Assembly: GCF_001661495.1 (NCBI RefSeq)
Contig: NZ_BDDT01000006.1
Span: 62,001 to 126,000 of the forward strand
DNA length: 64,000 nucleotides
Reading direction: 5' to 3'
DNA from: Pseudoalteromonas prydzensis
GTDB lineage: Bacteria; Pseudomonadota; Gammaproteobacteria; Enterobacterales; Alteromonadaceae
Shown piece by piece: positions 47,182 to 54,871 of this stretch (positions are counted from its first letter, which is position 1; the number at the start of each line of letters is the position of its first letter). Made by a program: the position numbers and the translations under genes. The notes below the pieces were generated by a model. It saw nothing but the letters and a program-made list of their open reading frames with translations, did no database searches and was not told the origin of the DNA.

Positions 47182-47205
47182 AAAAAAAGCACCCTTAGGT
47201 GCTTT
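47182..47205 (-). terminator. Intrinsic terminator between protease and capsid genes
   Basis: On the minus strand AAAGCACC / GGTGCTTT with a 4-base loop is followed by seven T residues. It sits between the protease stop (47225) and the capsid start (47155). Confidence 0.75.
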
Positions 47206-47224
47206 AGTAGTGGTGCCAGCGGAG

Positions 47225-47968
47225 CTAGCCAGTTTTTAACAGCATGTTGGCAAATCGCTCTAGCCGATCACGCTGCACAAATTTATCTTGTGGTTGCTGG
47301 GGTTTAGGTGCATTTTGATATGGTGTTAAATCCCACGCTTTATTGGTGGTTTTATCGTTTGTACCATCTTGCATGATGCTGTCTACAAAGCCATGTTCTA
47401 ATGCTTCTTGTGCGGTAAACCATGTTTCGTTTTTCATCCAGGTGCGTACTTGTTCTTCGCCTGCTTCAGTACGCTTTTCGTAGTCGTTTACTATGGTGTT
47501 GTCGACCTTATCAAGCATATCGGCTGTGTCGCGTATTTCATCGGCGTTACCAAGTGCAAGTGTCCAGGCGTAGTGGATCATGTAAAAACCTGAATCAGCT
47601 ATTTCAATAGTGTCACCTGCTAATGCAATACGTGTTGCTGCACTGGCTGCTATACCGTCTATATGTACATGAATTTTTGCAGAGTGCGCTTTTAAACTAG
47701 AGTAAATGGCTGTTGCTTCAAATACGTCACCGCCTGGGCTGTTAATATAAACATCGATGTCGGTTGCATCAGTAATACTAAGCAGGTCGCGCTTTATCAT
47801 TTCGGCTGATACACCCCACCATGGATCAATTACATCGTAAATTAAAAATGCTGGGCGGCTTTCGCCTGCGTTGGCCAGTGGTGATTGTTGCTTTACTTGA
47901 TAACCAACTTGGTCACGGTTTTGGCAGTTATTTTTAACTAACTGCATTAGTTTGCGGCTGTTATTCAT
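47225..47968 (-). CDS. ClpP-like head maturation protease
   Basis: The 247-residue protein is a ClpP-type prohead protease that cleaves the capsid delta domain. Motifs are VYINSPGGDVFEATAIY (about residue 75), the nucleophile in HIDGIAASAATRIALAGD (Ser about 109) and the His in FYMIHYAWTLALGN (about 134). It overlaps the portal gene by 4 bases (ATGA). Confidence 0.9.
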   Translation of the reverse strand: MNNSRKLMQLVKNNCQNRDQVGYQVKQQSPLANAGESRPAFLIYDVIDPWWGVSAEMIKRDLLSITDATDIDVYINSPGGDVFEATAIYSSLKAHSAKIHVHIDGIAASAATRIALAGDTIEIADSGFYMIHYAWTLALGNADEIRDTADMLDKVDNTIVNDYEKRTEAGEEQVRTWMKNETWFTAQEALEHGFVDSIMQDGTNDKTTNKAWDLTPYQNAPKPQQPQDKFVQRDRLERFANMLLKTG

Positions 47969-49203
47969 GATTCGTTTTCCATTGGTTGATTATTTGCAAT
48001 TGGGTCGTATGGTAAAGCGTATTTACCGCCAAATTCGGGGAGGTTTTCGAGCTTGCGAACTTCGTCTATGCTCATCCAGCCAGGTCCTTGTGAACCACCA
48101 ATGGCTTGGCGGTATGCTTCGTTTCTGTCTTTAAGCGTTAAGCGCATTAAATTAGCGGCTATAAACTCGGCAAACATGGTTTTTTTTAAAAACAGTTTGC
48201 GGTTTATCTCTTGTTCGAAGCGGTTTAAGTGTGGCCCAAGTGTAAAACGTAAGAACGAAAGGCCAATTTCACCTATACCTGAGCCCCACGATGTTGATTT
48301 TTGCTCTTGGTTTACCATAAAGCTCGGTAAACCAAACGCACGCGCTATGTCGGTAATTTGAAATTCGCGTGACTCAAGCAGCTGTGAGTCTTTAGCTGAT
48401 AAGCTCAATGCTTTAATATCCGTGCTTTCATCAAGCACAAGTGGAAATTTTGAGTTTTCTACACCGCCATAAGCCTTAACCCATGCGGTACGGAACTTTT
48501 CTTTTTGTTCTTCGTCCCACTTACCCTTTTTAACAACAGCTACACGTTGCGTTGAGCCCGATTTAAAGAACTCACCACTGTGTTGTTCCATGGCAAGCTC
48601 AAGCCCAATACTATTAAATGCGCCCCACTGAATAACCGACATTGATTTAAGGCCGTTAAAACCGAAGCCAGGAAAGTGCAATATGTCGTCTTGGTCAAAA
48701 CCGCGGGCGGTGCCATCTAGTGTAAAAAAGTAATTTAGCCGGCCATTGTTGTTAACAACGTTCATACCTACAGGGCTGATTGGTAAAATCTCTTCAATAT
48801 CGCCATTGCGATCACGTAATAACACCGCGTAACCATCACCGTGTAATAGAACGCTTGCTACTATGAACTCCCAAAACGTTGCTGCACTCCAAACCGCGGT
48901 TGGTTGTAGGTTAAAAAGATTAGCTAATGTGTGGTTTGCAAGGCGTGTTTTATCACCGTTATCACCACGTTCAAATATATGTACGGGCATCTGTGCTATT
49001 GCGCCAGAAATTAATCGCACACAGGCAAACACTATTGATACTTTCATTGATGTTTTAGGCGTTACAGCAGGACCTGCAAGTGATGGCATAACGCCAAACA
49101 GATCAGATAAACTATTTATATCCTGCACTGTAATATCTTTTTGATCAGCAGTATTGCTCACTGTTTTTGTAGTGTTGCGACTTAAAAATGGGATTTTAAA
49201 CAT
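47965..49203 (-). CDS. Portal protein (HK97 family)
   Basis: The 412-residue protein shows the phage portal signature: VTPKTSMKVSIVFACVRLIS (about residues 47-66), DGYAVLLRDRNGDIEEILPI, ILHFPGFGFNGLKSMSVIQW and the C-terminal RNEAYRQAIGGSQGPGWMSI followed by DEVRKLENLP. It forms the dodecameric DNA channel of the head. It shares one base with the terminase stop and is followed by the protease. Confidence 0.93.
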   Translation of the reverse strand: MFKIPFLSRNTTKTVSNTADQKDITVQDINSLSDLFGVMPSLAGPAVTPKTSMKVSIVFACVRLISGAIAQMPVHIFERGDNGDKTRLANHTLANLFNLQPTAVWSAATFWEFIVASVLLHGDGYAVLLRDRNGDIEEILPISPVGMNVVNNNGRLNYFFTLDGTARGFDQDDILHFPGFGFNGLKSMSVIQWGAFNSIGLELAMEQHSGEFFKSGSTQRVAVVKKGKWDEEQKEKFRTAWVKAYGGVENSKFPLVLDESTDIKALSLSAKDSQLLESREFQITDIARAFGLPSFMVNQEQKSTSWGSGIGEIGLSFLRFTLGPHLNRFEQEINRKLFLKKTMFAEFIAANLMRLTLKDRNEAYRQAIGGSQGPGWMSIDEVRKLENLPEFGGKYALPYDPIANNQPMENES

Positions 49204-50918
49204 TAGAATTCCAAAAACTCTTGGTTAGAACCATCATCTTCTTCCGGTTGCCATGAACCGATGAAGGCCAGTAACTTAGCGACTGCGGTATCAATTTTGT
49301 TATCTTTATGCTCTTTCACTGGGCGGATATATTTGCCGTCCATGGTTTCTTTGGCTATTACGTTGCCAAGGCACCAAGTAAGAACTGGATCACCGTTATG
49401 GTGTATACGGCCTTGCCTGAGTAAGTTTTCAAACTCACGCATTGCCGGCGAAAAGTTAGTGTAATTTTGTGACACCTTAATTGGCTCTATGCCTGTACTG
49501 TTTTGTACACGCTGGGCGATAGGCGCGGCACCTGCAGGGTCGTAAAATAAGCCTGTAACTTGGTAGTTCTCGTTATCAGTTTCGATAGCGCGCTCTACTT
49601 CGTCGTAATCTATGCTGGTACCTTCACATTCTATTAAATGGCCTTGGTCTACCCAATCACGATATATGTCTATTTCGTTTGCTTTTGACTCTGTTACGTA
49701 GGTTTTAGCAAAGAAGTAGTAATGTAATTTGCCGTTTATCTCGCGGGTAAAACAAGTTACATCGGCTGTTAAGTCGTCTGACTCTGAAAGGTCGACGCCT
49801 TTTGTGCATTCTTCGCCAGTAAATTGCTCCATTGTAAGGGTGCTATCAGCAGCTGATAACCAATCTTCAAGGTTAAGCCAAGACTCGCGAGCACCTACCC
49901 ATAAATTAAGATGCTTAGTTTTAAATGCGTTTTGCTTACGCGCCGATTGCCTTGCTTTTGAAAGCTGGTTTAAAAGAAACTCAACTTCTACAGATATACC
50001 AAAGTTAGGATTAGCCTTGCGCAGTGCTTCTTCGCTTTGCCAATCATCATCTTTATCTATGGTGTAAATCATTGCGAAAACAGTTTCGTCGGTGCGGGTT
50101 CCTTCAAGAACCTCTTGGCACTCTTTTTGGAATTGGCCACATGGCCCAAACCAATTAGAACCAGCTGTTGATATGATCCATTCAAGTGGCTGCTCTCTGG
50201 CACCCATGCCGGTGATCATCGTATCGCGTTGGTCGTCATCATCATGTTCGTGGTACTCATCACATAAATAACAACTTGGTGAACCACCATCGCCAGGATT
50301 ACCAATTAAGCGTTCAAACTTGCCGCCATCCGTTGTTTTTTCTATTTGCTGAGCAAACAATTCAATATTAAATCGGCGTCTAAATATAGGCTGTTTTAAC
50401 GCCATCTTTTTAGCTGGGTTAAACACTTCGTTGGCTTGTTTTTGCGTAGTAGCACCGCAGTAAACTTCAGCGCCGGGTTCGTCATCATTCGCTAGCATGT
50501 ATAAACCAATGGGAGCAACCCAAGTAGATTTACCATTCTTGCGCGGTACTAAGGTAAACGCAGTACGAAAGCGCCGGCGATGAGTTTCAATATGTTTCCA
50601 GCCATATACTTGGGCTGTTATCCACTTTTGCCAACCGCTTAGTTTAAGTAAACCTTCATGCCCTTTTGCTCTGGCCCATTTGCCTTTTACATGGCTGAAG
50701 GTTTCTAAAAACCAAATGACTTTAAGTGCGGCTTCAGGGTCAAAGTAATAAGGGAAGTCCTCACTGCCTGCTCTTGCTAGGTCATGACTTTCACGTTCTA
50801 CAGCTAACATCTCATATTTGTTAGATGGACGCTTACCGCTTAATACATCAGATGCATACTTTTCAATATCAGCTAAGTGATCACGTTGAAACGTTGGGTA
50901 ATTACTACGGTTTTGCAT
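49203..50918 (-). CDS. Terminase large subunit
   Basis: The 571-residue protein is the DNA packaging ATPase-nuclease of the TerL (HK97/P27-associated) family. Walker A is FTLVPRKNGKSTWVAPI (about residue 120), Walker B is SCYLCDEYHEHDDD (about 220), and the coupling segment is EWIISTAGSNW. The nuclease domain shows GVDLSESDDLTADV and a C-terminal DNKIDTAVAKLLAFIGSW. It follows the small subunit by 10 bases. Confidence 0.95.
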   Translation of the reverse strand: MQNRSNYPTFQRDHLADIEKYASDVLSGKRPSNKYEMLAVERESHDLARAGSEDFPYYFDPEAALKVIWFLETFSHVKGKWARAKGHEGLLKLSGWQKWITAQVYGWKHIETHRRRFRTAFTLVPRKNGKSTWVAPIGLYMLANDDEPGAEVYCGATTQKQANEVFNPAKKMALKQPIFRRRFNIELFAQQIEKTTDGGKFERLIGNPGDGGSPSCYLCDEYHEHDDDDQRDTMITGMGAREQPLEWIISTAGSNWFGPCGQFQKECQEVLEGTRTDETVFAMIYTIDKDDDWQSEEALRKANPNFGISVEVEFLLNQLSKARQSARKQNAFKTKHLNLWVGARESWLNLEDWLSAADSTLTMEQFTGEECTKGVDLSESDDLTADVTCFTREINGKLHYYFFAKTYVTESKANEIDIYRDWVDQGHLIECEGTSIDYDEVERAIETDNENYQVTGLFYDPAGAAPIAQRVQNSTGIEPIKVSQNYTNFSPAMREFENLLRQGRIHHNGDPVLTWCLGNVIAKETMDGKYIRPVKEHKDNKIDTAVAKLLAFIGSWQPEEDDGSNQEFLEF

Positions 50919-50928
50919 TTAAATGAAC

Positions 50929-51390
50929 TCAGTACAGATCATCAAATAAACCAGGTTGCAGATTATTAAATCGTTGGTCTGTCGCAGGACTGCCACCAAT
51001 CTGATTTATCAAACTGTTGAGTTTGCGCCAGTCGTCATTGTACTGGCTGGCCTCTGGCCTTGTTTTATGCTGAATACCGTTACGACCTTCGGTTGTATAC
51101 TTCCAATCATTCTCTTCTAAATATGCAAGAGCCGCTTCCATGCGAGCAATTACAATGCAGTACTCTTTAAAAAATCGAATATAGTGAGGCTTAAACCTGT
51201 TAATCTTTACATACTCAGGTATATCACTATTCCATACCTGCTGTTCTGGTTTTGACATACCACGCGGACGCGATTGGGTCGCGATCTTTTTCGCGTCCTT
51301 ATCACTAATTTCCTTGTTTTCAGCAGAATTAGGGAACTGAACAACCTTGTTAGTTCTGTCCTCTGCTACTGCTGGGTATCTACCTGCCAT
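50929..51390 (-). CDS. Terminase small subunit (P27 family)
   Basis: The 153-residue protein resembles P27-family small terminases: MSKPEQQVWNSDIPEYVKIN, IRFFKEYCIVIARMEAALAY and ASQYNDDWRKLNSLINQIGG. It recognises the packaging site and loads the large subunit. The start could also be a TTG three codons upstream (51399) that is closer to an AAGAGA ribosome binding site; I keep the ATG. Confidence 0.85.
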   Translation of the reverse strand: MAGRYPAVAEDRTNKVVQFPNSAENKEISDKDAKKIATQSRPRGMSKPEQQVWNSDIPEYVKINRFKPHYIRFFKEYCIVIARMEAALAYLEENDWKYTTEGRNGIQHKTRPEASQYNDDWRKLNSLINQIGGSPATDQRFNNLQPGLFDDLY

Positions 51391-51482
51391 AATTACCAAA
51401 TAATCTCTTCAAGTGGGTTTTTCAATTTCAATTCTGCCCCGCATAAAAATCTAATTGAGGGGGCGGTGTACGTGAGGTAGCG

Positions 51483-51860
51483 CTAAACTTTGCCTACCCC
51501 CGGGTTAAGACTTTGACGTGACTCAAGTGCTGTTTTTTCTTTATCGCAAGACTGGCAAATCGTTTGAAGATTATCTAACTTGTCATCACCACCTTGGCTG
51601 ATGGGAACAATGTGATCACATATACCATGGTAAGCACCATGTAACTCAACAGAGGTTAAGATGCCTTTCGCTTTACACCTCTGACATAAGAAGTTATCAC
51701 GATGAAATATAAACTCTCTTGTTCGTTGCCACACACGGCCACCTCTACCTGATTGTTTATTACCATCGCGCTTACGGCCAAAGGGAACACGCTTAGGGCA
51801 TGGTTCATCACGATGCACAGCTCTGCACTTAGTACACCAAGAGCCTGGCTTAGTTGCCAT
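51483..51860 (-). CDS. HNH endonuclease
   Basis: This 125-residue protein has an HNH motif (ICDHIVPISQGGDDKLDNLQ then TICQSCDKEKT, about residues 80-110), and two zinc-binding Cys pairs (WCTKCRAVHRDEPCP and CQRCKAKG). In HK97-like phages an HNH protein beside the terminase genes stimulates cos cleavage by the large subunit. It overlaps the holin-like gene by 11 bases. Confidence 0.88.
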   Translation of the reverse strand: MATKPGSWCTKCRAVHRDEPCPKRVPFGRKRDGNKQSGRGGRVWQRTREFIFHRDNFLCQRCKAKGILTSVELHGAYHGICDHIVPISQGGDDKLDNLQTICQSCDKEKTALESRQSLNPGVGKV

Positions 51861-52146
51861 TCAACTTATCCTGACATAGCAGTTGTGCTTGGTCGCTTTG
51901 TTGTAGCGCCTCCATACGAGCGCGATGAAATTCTCTATCATCCTCATACTTACGTGCTTCACGTTCGTTACGCTTATGCTGAAACCGCCAGTTAACCAAG
52001 AACGTTAACGCAGCAAACACAATGCCCAGTAATATAGCCCACTCATTCAAGCTTAAAATTCCTCCCGCTGCTGCGCCTAAGCTTGCACTGTAAGTCGTTG
52101 CACTTACCGCTTTTTGCATAGCTATATCACTAGTCTCTATTCGCAT
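51850..52146 (-). CDS. Pinholin-like holin
   Basis: The 98-residue protein has two possible membrane segments: a small-residue-rich first helix (VSATTYSASLGAAAGGILSL, about residues 14-33) and a stronger second one (WAILLGIVFAALTFLVNW, about 36-53), then a long charged tail. This is the pattern of phage 21 S, in which a weak first helix leaves the membrane to trigger small holes. A second start at residue 10 (52119) exists, so a longer antiholin and shorter holin are possible. The class is inferred; a generic holin is safer. Confidence 0.65.
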   Translation of the reverse strand: MRIETSDIAMQKAVSATTYSASLGAAAGGILSLNEWAILLGIVFAALTFLVNWRFQHKRNEREARKYEDDREFHRARMEALQQSDQAQLLCQDKLNGN

Positions 52147-52411
52147 TGTTCCAATCTCTTGCCTTTCTCAGCTGCTTATTACAGATATCAATAACAGACT
52201 CCAAATACACCGTATATTGACTATGTGACGCATTATCACCAACAACATGAGCGCTTACGTTGCATGGCTGTATAAACTCATTAGGCATCAGCACAAACTC
52301 ATATTTAGTTTGTACTACCGTCCTTACTACAGGTTCCAACTCTTGCGTACTTGAACACGCTGATAACAGCGCTAGGCACGCAATCATTAGCCCAGTTCTT
52401 AGTTGTTTCAT
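52130..52411 (-). CDS. Rz1-like outer-membrane spanin lipoprotein
   Basis: The 93-residue protein has a lipoprotein signal (MKQLRTGLMIACLALLSAC, lipidated Cys about residue 19) and a short periplasmic body. It starts inside the Rz-like gene in another frame (107-base overlap) and runs on beyond it. Rz1 pairs with Rz to disrupt the outer membrane at the end of lysis. It overlaps the holin gene by 17 bases. Confidence 0.8.
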   Translation of the reverse strand: MKQLRTGLMIACLALLSACSSTQELEPVVRTVVQTKYEFVLMPNEFIQPCNVSAHVVGDNASHSQYTVYLESVIDICNKQLRKARDWNNANRD

Positions 52412-52733
52412 TAGTTGAAAGCCTTAACGCATCAAGCTGCGCAGTAGAGGATTGGAGTTGAGTTTTAATCGAAGTAAGCTGCTGTTGGTGATCAGCTCTT
52501 AACTTAGCCAATAAGTCACGTTCTTTAAGCAGCTGCTTATTCTGCTGATCAGCAACCGCCAAACTATTAGTTAAATATTCAGCGTGGTTCTTATAGCTTT
52601 GTACTGACGCTTTAAGCTGCTTATTATCATCAAGCGCCTTAGTTAAGTCAGACTCAAGCCCCACATACCTAACAACAGCAATGCCCAACATCGTAGCTAA
52701 GCCTGCAAAAACAACCTTATTTAAACTAAGCAT
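52305..52733 (-). CDS. Rz-like inner-membrane spanin
   Basis: The 142-residue protein has an N-terminal membrane anchor (VVFAGLATMLGIAVVRYVG) and a long periplasmic coiled coil (about residues 28-100, with LTNSLAVADQQNKQLLKERD). It overlaps the endolysin by 8 bases and contains the start of the Rz1-like gene in an alternate frame. Confidence 0.8.
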   Translation of the reverse strand: MLSLNKVVFAGLATMLGIAVVRYVGLESDLTKALDDNKQLKASVQSYKNHAEYLTNSLAVADQQNKQLLKERDLLAKLRADHQQQLTSIKTQLQSSTAQLDALRLSTNETTKNWANDCVPSAVISVFKYARVGTCSKDGSTN

Positions 52734-53199
52734 TGTTTAACTCACTCAAACATAGCTGGCGTTCCAGCTCTCGGCGCTTAACTAAACCGGCTAGCTTACG
52801 GCCATCGGCGTAAACCCAACGTGGTAATTCATTACACGCCTTAACACGTTCATCGTTATTTAAGTATTTAAGCAATGTGCTACTACGGAAGTTCCCAGCG
52901 CCCACGTTATAGTGAAAAGACAAGTAAGCAGCATGCTCACTTGTTGAAAGCGGTTGCTTAACCGCTCTCAATAACTGCTCATTATGATCACCTAAGTCCA
53001 TAGCAAACAGATTTAAACATTCGTTCTCAGTGTAAGCCTTACCAAGTTCGGCCGTTTGGGTATGCCCAAAGCAAGCCGTAACCACCCCAACAGGATCCAC
53101 ATAGCCCGTTCTTACCTCACCCTCAAATTCAGCAACCATCACACCAGCTAAAGCAAGAACGCCCGTAACACCAGCGGCTAATAGTTTGTTAACTTTCAT
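52726..53199 (-). CDS. Endolysin with N-terminal signal-anchor (SAR-type, GH24)
   Basis: The 157-residue protein is a T4/phage 21-type lysozyme. The N-terminal weakly hydrophobic segment (LLAAGVTGVLALAGVMVA) is a candidate SAR domain that holds the enzyme inactive in the membrane until release. The catalytic Glu-Asp-Thr triad lies in EFEGEVRTGYVDPVGVVTAC (Glu in FEGE, Asp in YVDP, Thr in VVTACFGHT). The C-terminus has LKYLNNDERVKACNELPRWV and a GLVKRRELERQL motif. It is the first lysis gene after the late promoter and two terminators. Confidence 0.88.
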   Translation of the reverse strand: MKVNKLLAAGVTGVLALAGVMVAEFEGEVRTGYVDPVGVVTACFGHTQTAELGKAYTENECLNLFAMDLGDHNEQLLRAVKQPLSTSEHAAYLSFHYNVGAGNFRSSTLLKYLNNDERVKACNELPRWVYADGRKLAGLVKRRELERQLCLSELNNA

Positions 53200-53216
53200 T
53201 TAAGGCCTCAAACGTA

Positions 53217-53249
53217 AAAAACCCGCTAAGGTAAAACCAAAGCGGGTTA
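53217..53249 (-). terminator. Terminator 2 ahead of the lysis genes
   Basis: On the minus strand AACCCGCT / AGCGGGTT with a 12-base loop is followed by a T run. It lies 18 bases before the endolysin start, so transcription must pass it to reach the late genes. Confidence 0.7.
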
Positions 53250-53283
53250 AACAACAGGAATGTAAGGGTCAAAACACAGATAC

Positions 53284-53314
53284 AAAAAAGCCCAAGGTGT
53301 TAACCTCGGGCTTT
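53284..53314 (-). terminator. Terminator 1 ahead of the lysis genes (tR'-like)
   Basis: On the minus strand a stem (AAAGCCCGAGG pairing with CCTTGGGCTTT, one G-U pair) is followed by a T run. It lies about 35 bases after the predicted start of the late transcript. Confidence 0.8.
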
Positions 53315-53345
53315 ATGATGCAGCTTTGCTAAGCTTACCTGAATT

Positions 53346-53373
53346 AGTATAGTTATTGCGCGCGCAATTGCAA
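53346..53373 (-). promoter_or_regulatory. Candidate late promoter (pR'-like)
   Basis: On the minus strand TTGCAA (53373-53368) and TATACT (53351-53346) are 16 bases apart. The spacer contains a perfect palindrome ATTGCGCGCGCAAT (53355-53368), a possible control site. It is the only good promoter-like match between the moron genes and the lysis genes. Transcription would run into two terminators, as at lambda pR'-tR', under the Q-like antiterminator. Confidence 0.55.
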
Positions 53374-53386
53374 ACTATTTTTAATA

Positions 53387-54154
53387 TTAACTCTTTGGGT
53401 TAGGCGGACCAATTAATACAGACTCTTTAGCGTTCCTGAACGCGATAAACGCATCAATACTAAAACGACTGGCAACTACTACTTCTTCAACCGGTATAAC
53501 TATAGAAAAATCATTAATGCTATTATGTTCAGTCTCTTCGTCACTCTTTTCATTAAAGTATTCTTCATAGTGCAGATAGTAATTATTGTTGAAAACAATT
53601 TTTTTCTTATCATCAACATAACCGCTTAAAAGTGGTAACAGGGTAATGTATTTAATTTCACCTGACTCAAAATCTGGAGTTTCAGGCAAGCCTACATATA
53701 CCTTTCCACAATCTAGTTCCACTCGTATTGGTTTAACTTCAATCGTCGATTTGACAATTAGCATTTCGAGATCATTAGCAATTGATGCTAACTCCTCATA
53801 AACCTTCTTTTTATTTGAGAGCAACTTACAAAGAAAAATATTCAACGAACAAAAAACTAAAGCTATAAGGAATATTGCAACAGCTTTAATCTCTTTCCAG
53901 TAAGAGATATTTTGTTCTATGAATGTTAATTTGGGTTTTTCTTCAACTCCATCAACCAAATTAGAAGGAAGATCAAAAAAATCGATAAGCAACCATGTGA
54001 CAGTTGCTAATAAGACAAAAACTAAGCCAGACAAACCAGCTTTGAAGTAAATATGATATCCAGAACTTCTAACTAAACGAAGCCGGCGATAAGGATGATA
54101 GCTCTGATAAAAGTACCCAAGTATCAACACAACCCCTAAAACTAAGGCACCCAT
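53387..54154 (-). CDS. Unknown membrane protein in moron position
   Basis: The 255-residue protein has three membrane segments: about residues 1-16 (MGALVLGVVLILGYFY), 38-58 (AGLSGLVFVLLATVTWLLID) and 86-110 (IKAVAIFLIALVFCSLNIFL). A cytoplasmic helical segment (LSNKKKVYEELASIANDLEM) and a mixed alpha/beta C-terminal domain (about 130-255) follow, with YVGLPETPDFESGEIKYITL and DFSIVIPVEEVVVASRF. I recognise no family. It is more AT-rich than its neighbours and lies between Q and the late promoter, a classical site for lysogenic conversion genes. It has a good ribosome binding site (AAAGGA). Confidence 0.7.
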   Translation of the reverse strand: MGALVLGVVLILGYFYQSYHPYRRLRLVRSSGYHIYFKAGLSGLVFVLLATVTWLLIDFFDLPSNLVDGVEEKPKLTFIEQNISYWKEIKAVAIFLIALVFCSLNIFLCKLLSNKKKVYEELASIANDLEMLIVKSTIEVKPIRVELDCGKVYVGLPETPDFESGEIKYITLLPLLSGYVDDKKKIVFNNNYYLHYEEYFNEKSDEETEHNSINDFSIVIPVEEVVVASRFSIDAFIAFRNAKESVLIGPPNPKS

Positions 54155-54169
54155 AAAATCCTTTATTAA

Positions 54170-54346
54170 TTACTTTGCAGCTTTCTTGCTGTCATCTAGT
54201 TTTTTAAGTTTATCAATTTGAGCTTTAATTTTCGATTGAACGACTTCATTATTTAAGTTCAGGCTTACAATTCCATCTCTATCAATATTTACAGTTTCTA
54301 ACTGTTCTTTCTTATATTGACGATTGCCTAGCAGTGGAAAAAACAT
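54170..54346 (-). CDS. Small charged protein in moron position
   Basis: The 58-residue protein, starting at the ATG at 54346 with GGAGGAG upstream, has VNIDRDGIVSLNLNNEVVQS and a Lys-rich helix (KIKAQIDKLKKLDDSKKAAK). An ATG at 54361 lies at the edge of that ribosome binding site and is less likely. It is 15 bases before the membrane protein gene and probably cotranscribed with it. Function unknown. Confidence 0.65.
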   Translation of the reverse strand: MFFPLLGNRQYKKEQLETVNIDRDGIVSLNLNNEVVQSKIKAQIDKLKKLDDSKKAAK

Positions 54347-54523
54347 ATTACACTCCTCCATTAATTGCGGCGCATTTTACACATTTGTATAAAATTTACC
54401 ACCACAATTAATTATTAACACGCCCCCCTATTTAATGCAAATTTTTTAAACCTGACCATCTATACCTAAATCAAACACAAAAATATTCAATTAAGTTTTA
54501 AAAAACTTCATTAAATACAAAAT

Positions 54524-54871
54524 TTATGCCGCCGTTTTAATTAAAACTCCCTTAGCCATCAAATGGCCCTCAAGCCAAGCCCCACCACTCAACAACAACT
54601 GTCTTGCTTTAGTTTCACCAATATCTAAATTCTTAGCAATTTGCCGAGTACTTAATTGCGAACGGTAACTCATCATAATCACTTTCTTCGTTTTTGGAGC
54701 ATACTGCCCTAGCATCGCCACCGCTTGGTCAATCAACAAACCCATATCATCATCAATAGACGTGATCACATCATTCGATGCAGAACTCAGCGTAAGCCCC
54801 AAACCAGCTTGAGACCACACACCCCATTCATTAAGCAAATCATCAATAGTCGTAACTAACTGCATCATCAT
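54524..54871 (-). CDS. Q-like antitermination protein
   Basis: The 115-residue protein resembles the phage antitermination protein Q family (PF06530 type): LLNEWGVWSQAGLGLTL with the conserved Trp-Gly-x-Trp, and a helix-turn-helix-like part (VIMMSYRSQLSTRQIAKNLD, then IGETKARQLLLSGGAWLEG). Q loads on RNA polymerase at the late promoter so that it ignores downstream terminators. Here it precedes the moron, the late promoter and two terminators. Confidence 0.8.
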   Translation of the reverse strand: MMMQLVTTIDDLLNEWGVWSQAGLGLTLSSASNDVITSIDDDMGLLIDQAVAMLGQYAPKTKKVIMMSYRSQLSTRQIAKNLDIGETKARQLLLSGGAWLEGHLMAKGVLIKTAA

